Assembly: GCA_964006375.1 (NCBI GenBank)
Contig: OZ023264.1
Location: forward strand, 15,944,225 to 16,008,224
Direction: 5' to 3'
Source of the DNA: Tillus elongatus
Taxonomy: Eukaryota > Arthropoda > Insecta > Coleoptera > Cleridae
Length of the DNA: 64,000 bases
Made by a program: the position numbers and the translations under genes. This document shows, one piece after another, positions 39,701-52,600 of the stretch. How positions within the stretch are numbered: position 1 is the stretch's first letter; the number at the start of each line of letters is the position of its first letter. A model generated the notes under the pieces. The model saw only the letters and a list, made by a program, of their open reading frames with translations. It was not told where the DNA came from and did not search any database.

Positions 39701-40584
39701 GTTTATGTTAGGAGTTTCTCAATAATCGAACCGATTTTAATTCGGAAAATTTCGATTCCTAGGTTTTCGGCCAAGTAAAATTAAACTAAAATATTTTTGC
39801 TCACGTGACACTTCCGGTTCTACCGGAAGTGTTCATCAACTTCTTTATTTTAAATGCAATATGTAACTTTTTAATAGAATTTTGAATTCTATTCGTAATT
39901 TGAGGTAGACTTTCACTAGGTAGCATATTATGTATCTAAAATTAACCATTTTCAAAATATTTCATTTTTTTTCGAAAACTTTTGCAGAATCATAGTTGCA
40001 CTTTATACCTGATAACTTGAAGGAAAAATAAGCTACAAGATTAATCTTCTGCGCACAATACACCAATATGCGTAGGGGAAGCTCGGGAAAAAATAACCAT
40101 ATGGGCAAAAGGAATCACGCAAATTCCGAACTAAATGTGATTAATTGCGACCTGGAAACAGTGTTAGACTATGCACCGTGTTCTGTTGAACGGATGGCGG
40201 CGTTAGATCTAGTGACTTCCACAGGTTTCCTAGTTTCTTGGTGAAATTTAGTTAAAGGTAAGTTTGAATACTTAGTTTTATAAAAGTTACATAAGTGTTA
40301 ATGAGGTCTGGTAACCAATATGTGCTTATAATTTTAATAGGACACAATAAGGCATTCACTGCGTAGTCCTAACCTATAAATTGCATGCGTTGTGTACAGT
40401 GTTTTGTGTGGCATTCGTTGCACTAAGTACATGTGTGTTAGGGCAAAAGGAACCGGGCGAAAGGAATCAGTGGCTCCTCTTGCCCGAGCTGTGATTCCTT
40501 TTACCCTTTTATGTAAATGTGTAGCACGTAGCTAAAAAGGCTTCTGAATATATATTTTTTATTTCCAGTTTTCACATATAACAG

Positions 40585-42529
<1,945 letters not shown>

Positions 42530-42883
42530 ATTATTATTAGTTTTTCATATTTCAACTAGATTTTTTCTTATTACATTAGAATGTTGAATTTTTAGTTTTT
42601 TCCAAGTTTTCCGAGGATTTAAATTGTTTTTTGATACGGTTCTTTTTGCCCTTGCCAATGAATCCTTTTGCCCATATGTTATGGGCAAAAGGAGCCAAAG
42701 TCAATTGTTCAAAAATCTGCTGATAAATAATATAATATTTTTACTAGTATCGCTTAGTATTTTTTTTCAGTAAATATAAAGTATACAACAAAGGAGGGTA
42801 CAAAATTCTTTGAGGTATCTTATGAATTTTCACACTTACAGAATTTAAAAGTAAAGTGGTTCCTGCTGCCCGACCTTCGCCTA

Positions 42884-43233
42884 TCACTTAATGGGTCTAA
42901 AGTAAAAGATTACCAACTTACCTCAACTTTTGATTAAATCTTATCACCCTTTAATAAAAGAGGGTCGAGAAAAATAGATCAAAATTTTTTGATTTCAGAA
43001 AAAGTTAAAAGAAGATAACATTCTAATAGAAATATTTTGAGACAACAGCCTTCAAAAAGCTTGAACTGAAAAAGCGCCATCTGGTGGTAACAGTAAGAAA
43101 AAAATATATTACTTGGATTGTACTTGAAAATACCTTTCGATTGTTTTTCTCCTAGCTCCAGTTGCCATAGTTACCGAGATATGAATGTCGCTCACCTAAT
43201 GAATCACCTGTATATCTCGGCTCCGATACAGTT

Positions 43234-43292
<59 letters not shown>

Positions 43293-44070
43293 CTGAGGTA
43301 CTATCATGGGCCGTATAGCGCTCATAATAAGCAACTTTGTATGTAGTAAGGTAACTTTACTTAAATCTGCTTATTTTGGTGTAAAGATAATGTGATAAAT
43401 TTTGCAAAGATCTTTTAGAGACACCTCTTGTAAATTGATTTAAAAAAATGTAAAAATATGATCTCAAGGACCCACACGCTTCTTGTACAAAATTCAAGTC
43501 CAAACGCTACGTTAGAGCCAGACGAGAAACTAAGTGGCAGATTTGTAAAATAACACCAACTCTTTATGTTTTAATTATCCAACACAAAAAATCATTATAA
43601 AAACACGTAGAGCCATATAATATTAACAAGGTCCTATGTTTATATCGTTATGGAATAGTTGTATAATTAACTAAGATATATTGCGACAGGTCATTTTGCA
43701 TTCTTTAACCGTTGTGAGAGTAGTAAAAGGAAGCGCCATATAGGGGATATGCTTGATTAACTCAGCTCAGACCTTTCTTCACATGTTCCAGATGTCTTGG
43801 TATCACTTCTGGGGGTGTTAAAATATATGGTGGCGCCACTAATTAGCACTAGCGAATACCGTAAACTCAAAGACAGTTTAATTAATAGCATAATGAATTA
43901 TTCTATATCAAATTGTGAATATCAGAAGCATAAACGTGACTGTATTACATTCACATTCATATATGATAGTCAATCGGGCATTTAAATATGTCCTCACATG
44001 GGTTAAACGAAACCACAACCATTAGTACAAGTCATTGATTGTTGTTGCCCTTACTTGGTGAAACTGGTCC
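42884..44070. other. No gene recognised; one (TA)n tract
   Basis: A (TA)n tract of about 50 bp is at 43238-43288. I see no convincing coding region or transposon ends. Confidence 0.4.
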
Positions 44071-44073
44071 ATC

Positions 44074-46044
44074 CTACATACAGACTTGGAGACTACTTCT
44101 CTGGCTTCACTGTTGGTTTTCGTTTTTGTAGGTGAAGGACGCAGCCAGCGCGTAAGCTAACTGGAGAAAGTGGCCCTTATGAGTTCTGGGTGTTCTAGGA
44201 TGTTCTTCAACGTTTCTGTGACTAGTTTCCCTGCTTGGCAGCATTCTCAGACAGATAAAAATTGAATTAGTACGAAATCATGACAACTACAAATAAAGAT
44301 CTGTTGCTATGTTATGATATAATGTTTTGATCCAAAAAACTATCAAATTGAAAATAAAATGAAACACAGATGACAGATGTGGCTTTCAAAATGTCTACGT
44401 GATGTATGTCAATATTTAACATAAAAATGGAACCAGCATATAATAACTATGAAAACAGTTACAACAATAAAATAACTAAACAACAACAGTATAAAAGCCG
44501 TCTCTATACAACGAAATGATTGACATACATCAACTCATTATCTTATTACAACTTTTTTGAAAGAATAGTTAAATTTATTTTCTTTGACTTATTTAATTAG
44601 AAAGGAGAATATCCAAGAAAGGGGAATTCATTAAATCAGTTTGCTCGTTTAAAACAAGGTAGCTATTGTCGTGTGTGTGTTTTGACTTATAAAGCTTCAA
44701 AATCTAGTTTACGTTAGTCATTATAAAAATGTTGTGGTTGTATGCGGTTATTTACTGTAGGTCTATGTTCGGTATCAATAATATGTTTTGCAAATGTAGA
44801 TTTGTCATCGTGATTATTTCTAAATGCAGAAATATGTTCTTTGTATCGGGTGTTAAAATTTCTAGAAGTTTGACCTATGTAGATTGCGTTACAATGTGTA
44901 CAAGCTAATTTATAAACTCCAGCTCTTGTCAGGAAACAAGATTTTTCTCTCGCGTTAAATAGTAAATCACGCCTCGTGTTGTAAGATTTAAAAGCTACCT
45001 TTGTATTTGTACAGGTATTTAAAATTTTTGAAATGTTTTCCGAAATGGTTCCAAAATAAGTTATCGAAACGTATCTGTTGTCTTCTTTGCCTCTAATATT
45101 GGGATAAATTAATTAATCGCTAATTTGTATTCTTTTCTCTCGATCACTTTATCCATTATTTTAACAGAGTAGCCATTATTAAATGCTGTTTGCTTAATTA
45201 TTGAAATTTCTTTCTCAAAATTGTTTTGTGACATAGGTATTGAAAATGCACGATGAATCATAGAATGGTAGGCTGACAGCTTTTGTGAAAAAGGGTGACA
45301 TGAATCGTATGGTATGGTTGTGTCAGTGTAAGTTGGTTTCCTATATATTGAAAAGTCAAATTAATTATTTTCTAACTTTCTAATTGTTAAGTCTAAAAAA
45401 TTTATTCAACTGGTAGCTTCTTCTTCTAAAGTAAACTTAATATTTGTGTGAAAGTTATTAATAAAATTCAAAAATTCATTTAATTCTGTATGACTACCTT
45501 GAAAACATGCTAAAATATCATCTACGTATCTGTACCAAAAGACAATATTATGCGAAAGTTCTGATGTTAAAATTTGTTTTTCTAAGTTTTCCATAAATAT
45601 GTTGGCTAATAAAGGTGATAACGGACTACCCATAGGTAGGCCTTCATTTTGCATATAAATTTTATTATTGAATTTAGTTTTGTTTTATACATTCGTTAAA
45701 AAGATACATTATTTCTTGTCTTTTTATGACATTTACGTTCTTTTCTATTAAAACGTTTTCTAATAGAGGTAAACATTCTCTAGGGGGTATCTTAGAATAC
45801 ACGCTACAAACATCAAACGAGACTAATTTACTATTTGTGGGAATAATTAAATTATGAACTTACACAAAAATTAAATGTCAAGCAACGAAACTAGTCACAG
45901 AAACGTTGAAGAACATCCTAGAACATCCAGAATTCATAAGGGCCACTTGCTCCAGTTAGCTAACGCGCTGGCTACGTCCTTCATCTAGAAAAACGAAAAC
46001 CAACAGTGAGACCAGAGAAGTAGTCTCCAAGTCTGTATGTAGCA
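44074..46044 (-). mobile_element. Penelope-like element between ~165-bp inverted arms, degraded
   Basis: Arms at 44074-44240 and 45877-46044 are inverted copies (shared GACTTGGAGACTACTTCTC, GGCCCTTATGA, ACGTTTCTGTGACTAG). Between them on the minus strand lies the RT. KLVSFDVCSVYSKIPPREC near 45800 is its first palm block. After a frame change QNEGLPMGSPLSPLLANIF follows, then FWYRYVDDILACFQGS with the catalytic YVDD near 45520. After stops come the linker (KEISIIKQTAFNNGYSVK) and the GIY-YIG nuclease near 44690-44937: RAGVYKLACTHCNAIYIGQT, then YKEHISAFRNN. Order and motifs are diagnostic for Penelope-like elements. Several frame changes and stops show it is dead. Long inverted arms are compatible with the variable inverted LTR structures known for this group. 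Confidence 0.85.
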
Positions 46045-46107
46045 TTAGTACAAGCACATGCCAAATGCCTCTTGGTGCGGTTTATTAAAAGGCCCCTAAA
46101 TTATAAT

Positions 46108-46308
46108 GATAAGTACAATTTAGAGGACCCAATTCATCATAGTTAAGTTTTTAGATCTGACGATCGTTTCGCTAACAAAGCGTCATCAGAGGAATCAATA
46201 AACTCATCATAATTCATCCCTCTGATGACGCTAACCTTGTTAGCTAAACGATCGTCACGTCTAAAAACTGTATTGTGATGAACTGGGTTCTCCAAATTCT
46301 ACGTATCA
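46108..46308. repeat. ~85-bp-arm palindrome with hammerhead-like hairpins
   Basis: Arms at 46108-46192 and 46219-46308 are inverted copies around a 26-bp spacer. In the left arm (minus strand) CTGATGA is followed by CGCT, a 5-nt loop, AGCG overlapping GAAAC, then GATCGTC. In the right arm (plus) it reads CTGATGA, C, GCTAAC/GTTAGC, TAAAC, GATCGTC. The palindrome ACGATCGT and the final GTC are as expected for a hammerhead stem III and cleavage site. One extra base between CTGATGA and stem II departs from the consensus. The outer arm matches 21.88-21.97 kb. Confidence 0.5.
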
Positions 46309-46512
46309 GTGCTCATCACAGGTTCCAATCTTCGCCCATTAAATTATAATGCTCAGAAGTTCCTGATTTGATTTCCACACCCGGGTCCTTCTCTAATGAC
46401 TGAACACATTGATGAGGAAAATTAACAAATAAGATATCTCGGCGACGCAGTTTGAATGCGTACTGACCTTTTAAATTAAAGTTAAGGAACGTAGGACATG
46501 ATCAGCTTCTAG

Positions 46513-47170
46513 ATGGGTGATCGGTTTAGGGTTCTGTGCAGTTCTGAAAAAATACTGTGGTACAGGGCGTTCTATTTCGTTTGCAATTGGTGGAAATATC
46601 GGTTATTACTAATGATAGAACCTTGCGGTTTTTGGGAAGCTGAGCTACCTTTCTGTGAAACGAAAGATGGCGCAAACAAAATTGTCATAGCCCTCTTAGT
46701 TTGCGAGTTACAGGGCGATATCGAAAATATAGCATTTTCAGGTACTCCTTGTATTTGAGTTGTCTGATAGTTGACGGCCCCTGCTGATAACTTGTGAAAT
46801 GTAAATATGAGTACTTACATACTCGGTGGCAGAGTTCGCATACGCCTCGACGTTGCTTAAATGAAGTTAAAGCAATGTCAAGCACGGTCAGTTTCCAGTT
46901 TGATTACCGGGTTGTAATACCCGGGTCTGAATGTTTGTAGAAAACTTTTTTGTGTAAAATAGTGTTTACTAAATTTTTGTAAAAATATAAAAAAACTACA
47001 ATTTTTCATAAGAAAATATATGTTTTAATGACTTTCCGTGAAAAAATCACCAAATTTTTAAGACAACATTCTTTTTAGCGAAATTCAATAGACCCTTTCA
47101 GTAAATAATTGTTTTAGCATTATTTCTTACATACATTTATTTGTACTTTTCGTAAAAAAAAAAACCACAA
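46513..47170 (-). repeat. Unclassified repeat, copy of 50.6-50.73 plus 52.63-52.88 kb
   Basis: From about 46755 to 47170 this is the reverse complement of the unclassified repeat on both sides of the retrozyme-like element (shared AAGTCATTAAAACAT, TTTTCTACA, CGGTAA, AAGCAACGTCG). This uninterrupted copy shows where the retrozyme landed. The part 46513-46755 has no counterpart in the window. Confidence 0.6.
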
Positions 47171-47233
47171 TTTATTTGTAGATTAGAATGTTAATTTAAA
47201 AAAAATTCAGGTAACTTCATTGTTGGTCTGTTC

Positions 47234-48408
47234 TTTTAGTGAGTTTTCGTAGAAAAAAAATCACTAATGGCGGGATCCCGACATTTGAATTTTGAATCAA
47301 TTTTTGCAAATGAGCGCAAACTAGGACCCCTAGAACCCATATCTGGGGTCAGTTTCAATTTTTATGTGTTTATATATATATATATATATATTTGATATTT
47401 TGATAAAATTTGGCACATACCTTCCATTTGTAAATGGGTTGGATAAGTTCGTTAGTGAGGAAAATCGGACGAGTTTTCCGGGAAAATTTTGAGTTTTCAT
47501 TCAAAAAAAATATATATCTCCAGAAATAACAAAGTAAGGGCAACCAAAATTTAACTCTGTAGGTTAAAGGACAAAAAAGTTACAGGCATTTAAAGAAAAA
47601 TAAATTTGGGTTTTCCTCAAAACGTCAAAGTCGCGATTTAAAATGTCGAAATTGGTAATATTCAGGCAATGAACCTGAAATTAATATGAGCTATGGAAAA
47701 AAAATGTCTCAAGAAGAATGCTTTACAAAGCCTGACCTCTTAGTTTCAATCGTCATTGTCCTTCATTTTACTAAAATATTCCCAGAAAATTCATTTTAAG
47801 TACACCATTTCTCTGATGCTTTGGTAGTAGTGTTGGCTATAAAGTTTATCGTTTAATGGTATATCATTTTTGTTAAATTTTTGTAAAAAAATCATTAAAG
47901 CTCAATATATCCGTTATTATGCAAGTTACGAAAAAAAAGGTATACATTAATTATAGTGTATCTTGAGCTACATCTTAAAAATATTTCCACAAATACAGGT
48001 GGCCCATAAGTCGTTGGTGATTCAAATTTTTTTTTTTTTAATCGAACACGCCCTATGTTATTGCATTTTTGCATTTTCCATCGAAATATAATACATCTTT
48101 GTAAAAAAAGAAATTCGGGACGCAGCAAGTGCGTTATGGTCGCGAATTTTCATTAAATGCTTCAAATTTGAATAGCTCAATTTGCTATTAACCTATAAGG
48201 TTGACCAGGAAACCAGTTTTTTCGGGAACAGTTTAAGTTTACTTTCGGAAATTTTTGTACATTTTCAAACAATAAAGTTATTTTGATGAAACATGGCACA
48301 TTGTTTCTACTATATAGATTGATGCCTGCTTTTTAAAAAAAAAACATGTTTGCTATGAAAAACATTTTTATGAAAATTCACTGCCCTAACACACTTGCTG
48401 CGTCCAGA
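47234..48408 (+). mobile_element. Helentron-like element, near complete, with a very short TA tract
   Basis: Left end at 47237 (AGTGAGTTTTCGTAG) with GGGATCCCGACATTTG. The TA tract is only about 20 bp (47371-47390), against 80-165 bp in other copies. The body continues through all usual blocks. An inverted right hairpin is at 48119-48140 and the final terminus (GAAAATTCACTGCCC) ends near 48408. It lies within, and cuts, a mariner-like transposase gene. Confidence 0.75.
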
Positions 48409-48822
48409 AGTTTTTTTGAAAATAATTTAACTGGGGAAAGGTATTTTAATCTATTGAGAAATGATATCTTACCAACAATTAGAAGAGTTCATGATAATTT
48501 AGACGAGATTTGGTACCAGCAAGACGGTTGTCCAGCTCACAATGCTAAGATCGTCAAAGAATTTTTGTACCAAAATTTTAATAATCGTGTCATTTGTAAC
48601 AATGGACCGGTTCATTGGTGTGCACGAAGTCCTGATATAACACCGATGGATTTTTATTTTTGTGGTACTTTGAAGAATGATGTGTATAAACAGAATCACG
48701 GAAGCTATAAATCATATTAACCAAAACACCCTCACCAGGGTTTGCTGGCATGTTTAAAAAAGGTGTATAAAGTGCATTGAACAAAACGGTGGCCATATTG
48801 AACAATTTTCTATTTAGTGTAT
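48409..48822 (+). pseudogene. Mariner-like transposase C-terminal fragment
   Basis: The frame after the repeat reads FFENNLTGERYFNLLRNDIL, then IWYQQDGCPAHNAKIVKEF with the second catalytic aspartate. VHWCARSPDITPMDFYFCG carries the third. A frame change near 48690 leads to ITEAINHINQNTLTRVC, a TAA inside the last helix, and CIEQNGGHIEQF ending at the stop near 48822. This is the C-terminal half of a DDE transposase of the DUF4817-associated type found in insects. The HTH region and first catalytic residue are missing, cut away by the repeat insertion. It is only distantly similar to the transposase at 54-56.5 kb. Confidence 0.8.
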
Positions 48823-49567
48823 TTTTAAGTTTCTATTTTATTATTTGTTGAGTTCCGTTTCTAATTGTGTTGTTTTGTGGAGTTTAAGTTCCTATTTGTT
48901 ATTGCCGGGTTTCGTTATTAAACTGTTTCACATAATATTACCTAGCATTATTACCTAATTAAGTATTGTAATTAAATCACAATATTTTTTATCGTGAATC
49001 ATTACGGAAAATTATGTTAAAAGTAGAAGTATATTGTTAGGCTCCATGGCCTACTGCTTGTTGAACACTTTTTTTGTCATTTGTTTTCTGGTATTGGATT
49101 TCATAGCCTACTATCCTCAAAACGGTTTTTCTCAAAATTGTTAGCGCAATTACAAGATTTCTCAAGCACGTTGTGCATCATTGGAAAGCTCTTTTCACAG
49201 GCTATCACATGAGCAAAACATCCAATATGGCTGCCATAATTTAAAAAACATTGATACCTGTAGCTCAAAAACAAATGACAATCCAAAGTTGAGAATAGCG
49301 CAAAAAGATTACTCTGTAAAAAGTGTCCTGATAATGTGCAAGTCTTAGACATGTCAGATCAACGCTACTTGGATATTGAAGAAAAAAGAAATCGACAAAT
49401 TTTGTTTTTTTCAAAATAACTCGAAAACGAAAGAGGCATGGCAAGTCATATTTGGAACAAGCATGAAATTCTACGAACATTGCTAACGTAACCGTCTCGC
49501 TATCTCTTATAATAACAGAGATAGCAATAGATTCCCGTTCAGTTTGGGACAGACTGTATAACTCAAA
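48823..49567 (+). repeat. Mariner-like element 3' region and terminus
   Basis: This non-coding DNA follows the transposase and ends with CAGTTTGGGACAGACTGTATA near 49540-49562, the inverted end of a TA-targeting mariner-type element. The same 750 bp occurs alone at 25811-26578. Confidence 0.65.
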
Positions 49568-50589
49568 AATGACAAACATGTAGATTTCGAGTTTTGTAAA
49601 AACGCTCCTCAATTTCGATGATAATTCGCTATCATAACGCACTTGCTGAGTCCTGACTTTTTACTTGCTACAACAAATTTTACATTTTGCTTGATTTGAC
49701 GTTAATTATGTTATTAAATTAATAATGACAAAAGTAATAAAAAGAAGCACGCACAACAGGAATCTTTGCAAGCAGAAGGAGATTAATTATAAATTACTGG
49801 AGTAGTGGTATTACATAATATATATTGTAATCTATAATTGTCACAGGTGTAGAAAGAAATAAATCAACCACTTATTGGATTCCCATATGTGCCAATGAGT
49901 GGCCGGAGCCAAACGGTCTAGGAATTTAAGAAATTTCATGAGAAATGCACAGAAGAAATTTTATATGGAATCTGAAACTGGCACGAAATATTGTGAAAGA
50001 TATTTTGGCGCCACTACTTCCGTAAGCTTCCTTTCATTCTCGGCTGCAGTTCCTACAAAAGTACTTAAAATAATAATAAACATAATTAAAATAAAAATGT
50101 GGCGCAGCAAATGCGTTGTGGTAGCAAATTTTTATACAAATAATTCAAAACTCGAAAATAAAATAATTAGAAATATAGTTTGAAAAAAAAAATCATTTTT
50201 TCGGAAAAACCGATTCGATTGGATTGACTAACGAACTCATCCAAGTGACCAACGAAAGGAAAATTGTAATTTGGCAAGTCGTTCATAAGTTCGTTAGCCA
50301 GCTCGCTTCGACCAGTTTTTCTGGGATCCTTTTACATTTTCTCCAGAAAATTTGTGCATCTTCGAAAATAACAAAATTGTCTTAGTGGATGTATGAACAC
50401 AAACCACAAGTTGCCTTTATAGAAACTAATATACCTGCCCAATTTTAAGTTTCTAACTTTAGAGAAAATTGAGTTATAGACATTTATTCTCATTTTTTCT
50501 TTAGGAGACCAAAAGATAGCACAAGATTAAAAGTTTTTGTATGATAAAAATAATTTTTTCACTTAAAAAACAACAACATATAAAAATTC
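49568..50589. other. No gene; two stray Helentron-like hairpins
   Basis: Right-type hairpins occur at 49624-49655 (CATAACGCACTTGCTGAG) and near 50100 (GGCGCAGCAAATGCG). Otherwise AT-rich, with nothing recognised. Confidence 0.45.
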
Positions 50590-50989
50590 GCTGAAACGTT
50601 TTTTTTAACGAAATAAATTTGTAAGAAATAATGTTAAAACAATTATTTACCGAAAGGGTTTATTGAATTTCGCTAAGATGAATGTTGCCTTAAAAATTTG
50701 GTAACTTTTTCACGGAAAGTCATTAAAACATGTTCTAATTGTTGCGAGAATGCATCCAGCCTTACATACTTTGTCACTATATTAGGGTGGAAATGTGCCA
50801 GGACTAACAATTTACTAAATTGTTAGTTAGTTGTATACAGTCTCTATTTTTTAACACTTTGTGTTATTTGGAGCTGGCGTGACAGCATACTAGTTGGTTC
50901 CGCAACTAGGTGGCGGCACGTTCACCACTCACTTAGTGTTGAAAGGCTGGCTACTATAGCCATATTACTTTATAGGTGTACTTTCGCTG

Positions 50990-51050
50990 CAATTAGTATG
51001 CCGTACTGAAGAGCTCTAATGAGAGCGAAACCGGTCTACGGTTCTAATTG
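50990..51050 (+). ncRNA. Type I hammerhead ribozyme, copy 1
   Basis: All parts are present in order. The 5' strand of stem I is CAATTAG, four unpaired bases, then CCGTA. Next come the core CTGAAGA (51006-51012), stem II GCTCT/AGAGC with an AATG loop, and the core GAAA (51027-51030). Stem III is ACC/GGT, followed by the cleavage C at 51036. The 3' strand is TACGG, TT, CTAATTG. Stem I pairs 5 bp, has an internal loop, then 7 bp more. ACCGGT is self-complementary with no loop, so a single molecule cannot close stem III well, but two molecules in tandem or as a dimer could. Such short stem III hammerheads are known from PLE and retrozyme elements. Confidence 0.85.
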
Positions 51051-51317
51051 TTGAGAGAATGCATCTAGCCTTACATCCATTGTCTCTATATTAGGGAAGA
51101 AATGGGCCAGAGCTGGCAATTTAGAAAATTGTTAGTTGGTTGCATACAGTCGCTTTTTTTTCAACACTGTGTTATTTGGAGCTGGCGTGCCAACATACTA
51201 CTTGGTTTCGCAACTAGGTGGCGGCACGTTGCTTCGTGTCTCACCACTCACTTAGTGTTGGAAGGCTGGCTACCATAGCCGTATTACTTTATAGGTGTAT
51301 TTTTGCTACAATTAGTA

Positions 51318-52529
51318 GTTTAACAAAAACAAGTCAACTGATGCAATATTTCTCAACATTACTCAAGCCTTCGACAGGGGTTGGCATGCGGGCCTCCTAA
51401 ATAAACTTATATCATTTAATTATCCTCTCCCTCTGATTCTGCTAATCAGGTCATACCTGCAATAGAAGAAGTTCTAGGTCAAACATCTGGGAACCAGATC
51501 TAGATCCTACTCAGCCGCGGCTGGCCTCCCGCAGGGTTCTACTATCTCCCCTCTGCTGTACAATATATTTGTCGCAGACATACGGACACCGCCACTAAAC
51601 TTGACATACGCACTGTACGCAGACGACACTACCATCCTCAGCAGCTCCACTCAGCCAAGGATAATAACCGAACGTCTACGGACAGCCGTAGACGAGCTGC
51701 AACGCTGGTATAGTAAAGCATGTCTAGCCATAAACCCCGATAAATGTTCAGCAGTCCTATTTTCCAAGAGGAGACAAACACCCCACGAACACGAATCATT
51801 AAACAACCGTCTAATTCCCTGGCAACATTCCGCCAAATACCTCGAAGTTTTCCTCGACAAACACTTAACATAGTACCCCCATGTCGATCACCCCCGACGA
51901 AAACTCTCGATGTTCATCTCGAAGCTGTTCCCACTTCTGAATAGAAATTTCAAATTGTCCATGAACAATAAGTTGCTCATGTACAAAGTCATTATCCGGC
52001 CAGCCATGACCTATGCATCCCCTGCATGGGCCACCGCGGCCGCAACACACATCAAGGCCCTTCAAATCATCCAGAATAAAATTCTGAGAATGGTTACCGG
52101 AGCGCCATGGTTTGTCAGAAACAGTCAGATTCATTCTGATCTGGAAATGCCTTCGATACTTGAGTTTATAACTCAACTATCCACAACTCAGTTCGCTAAA
52201 GCCGCTTCTCACCCAAATCCTCTTCTCCGTAGTGCCACCGACTACGATGAGCAGCTTCCATATAAGCATAAGCGTCCAAAGCTTATACTTACCCGCTAAC
52301 GCCCCCGCGGCAAAATGAGAATGGAAACATTCAAACCCAAAAGTCATTGTGTGTATTCTTTCCGACGGAGGTATGGACTAAGGTCCGGTACTCCTAGGGA
52401 GGGAGTTTTAGTGAGTAGGTGTACTAAGAGTACGAGTCTCACAGTACCCCCTTATCCCACGGCACTACGGTGTCATGAATGAGGTCTGCATGAGGCATCT
52501 CTCCCTCCTGTATCCGAAAATATATATTT
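51318..52529 (+). pseudogene. Jockey-type retrotransposon, 5'-truncated, inserted in the retrozyme
   Basis: The frame starts in the palm domain (NKNKSTDAIFLNITQAFDRG) and, after small frame changes, gives AAAGLPQGSTISPLLYNIFV and TYALYADDTTILSS with the catalytic pair. WYSKACLAINPDKCSAVLFS and, after a TAG near 51872, KLSMFISKLFPLLNRN, MYKVIIRPAMTYASPAWAT and NKILRMVTGAPWFVRN follow, ending at 52299. The 3' region (CGGCACTACGGTGTC, then CTCCCTCCTGTATCC) ends near 52516. It is flanked by ATTTTTGCTACAATTAGTA at 51299-51317 and a copy with two mismatches at 52530-52548. This 19-bp duplication is typical of target-primed insertion. It closely resembles the minus copy at 35-37.2 kb. Confidence 0.85.
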
Positions 52530-52539
52530 ATTTTTGCTT

Positions 52540-52600
52540 TAATTAGTATGCCGTACTGAAGAGCTCTAATGAGAGCGAAACTGGTCTACGGTTCTAATTG
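52540..52600 (+). ncRNA. Type I hammerhead ribozyme, copy 2
   Basis: Identical core (CTGAAGA, GAAA), stem II and proximal stem I to copy 1. Stem III reads ACTGGT, with one G-U pair in place of G-C. The first base of the distal stem I is T, which still allows a wobble pair. Cleavage is expected after C 52586. The 5' edge lies in the right-hand target duplication of the jockey insertion, which thus rebuilt the ribozyme. Confidence 0.8.

Noticed and set aside
46513..46758. An 81-residue frame with WWKYRLLLMIEPCGFWEAEL
   Set aside because: No family recognised and it leads directly into repeat DNA; not enough support for a gene.
49899..50183. A frame ending near a TTCCGTAAGC donor-like site
   Set aside because: The peptide has no motif and the second half runs into a Helentron-like hairpin.
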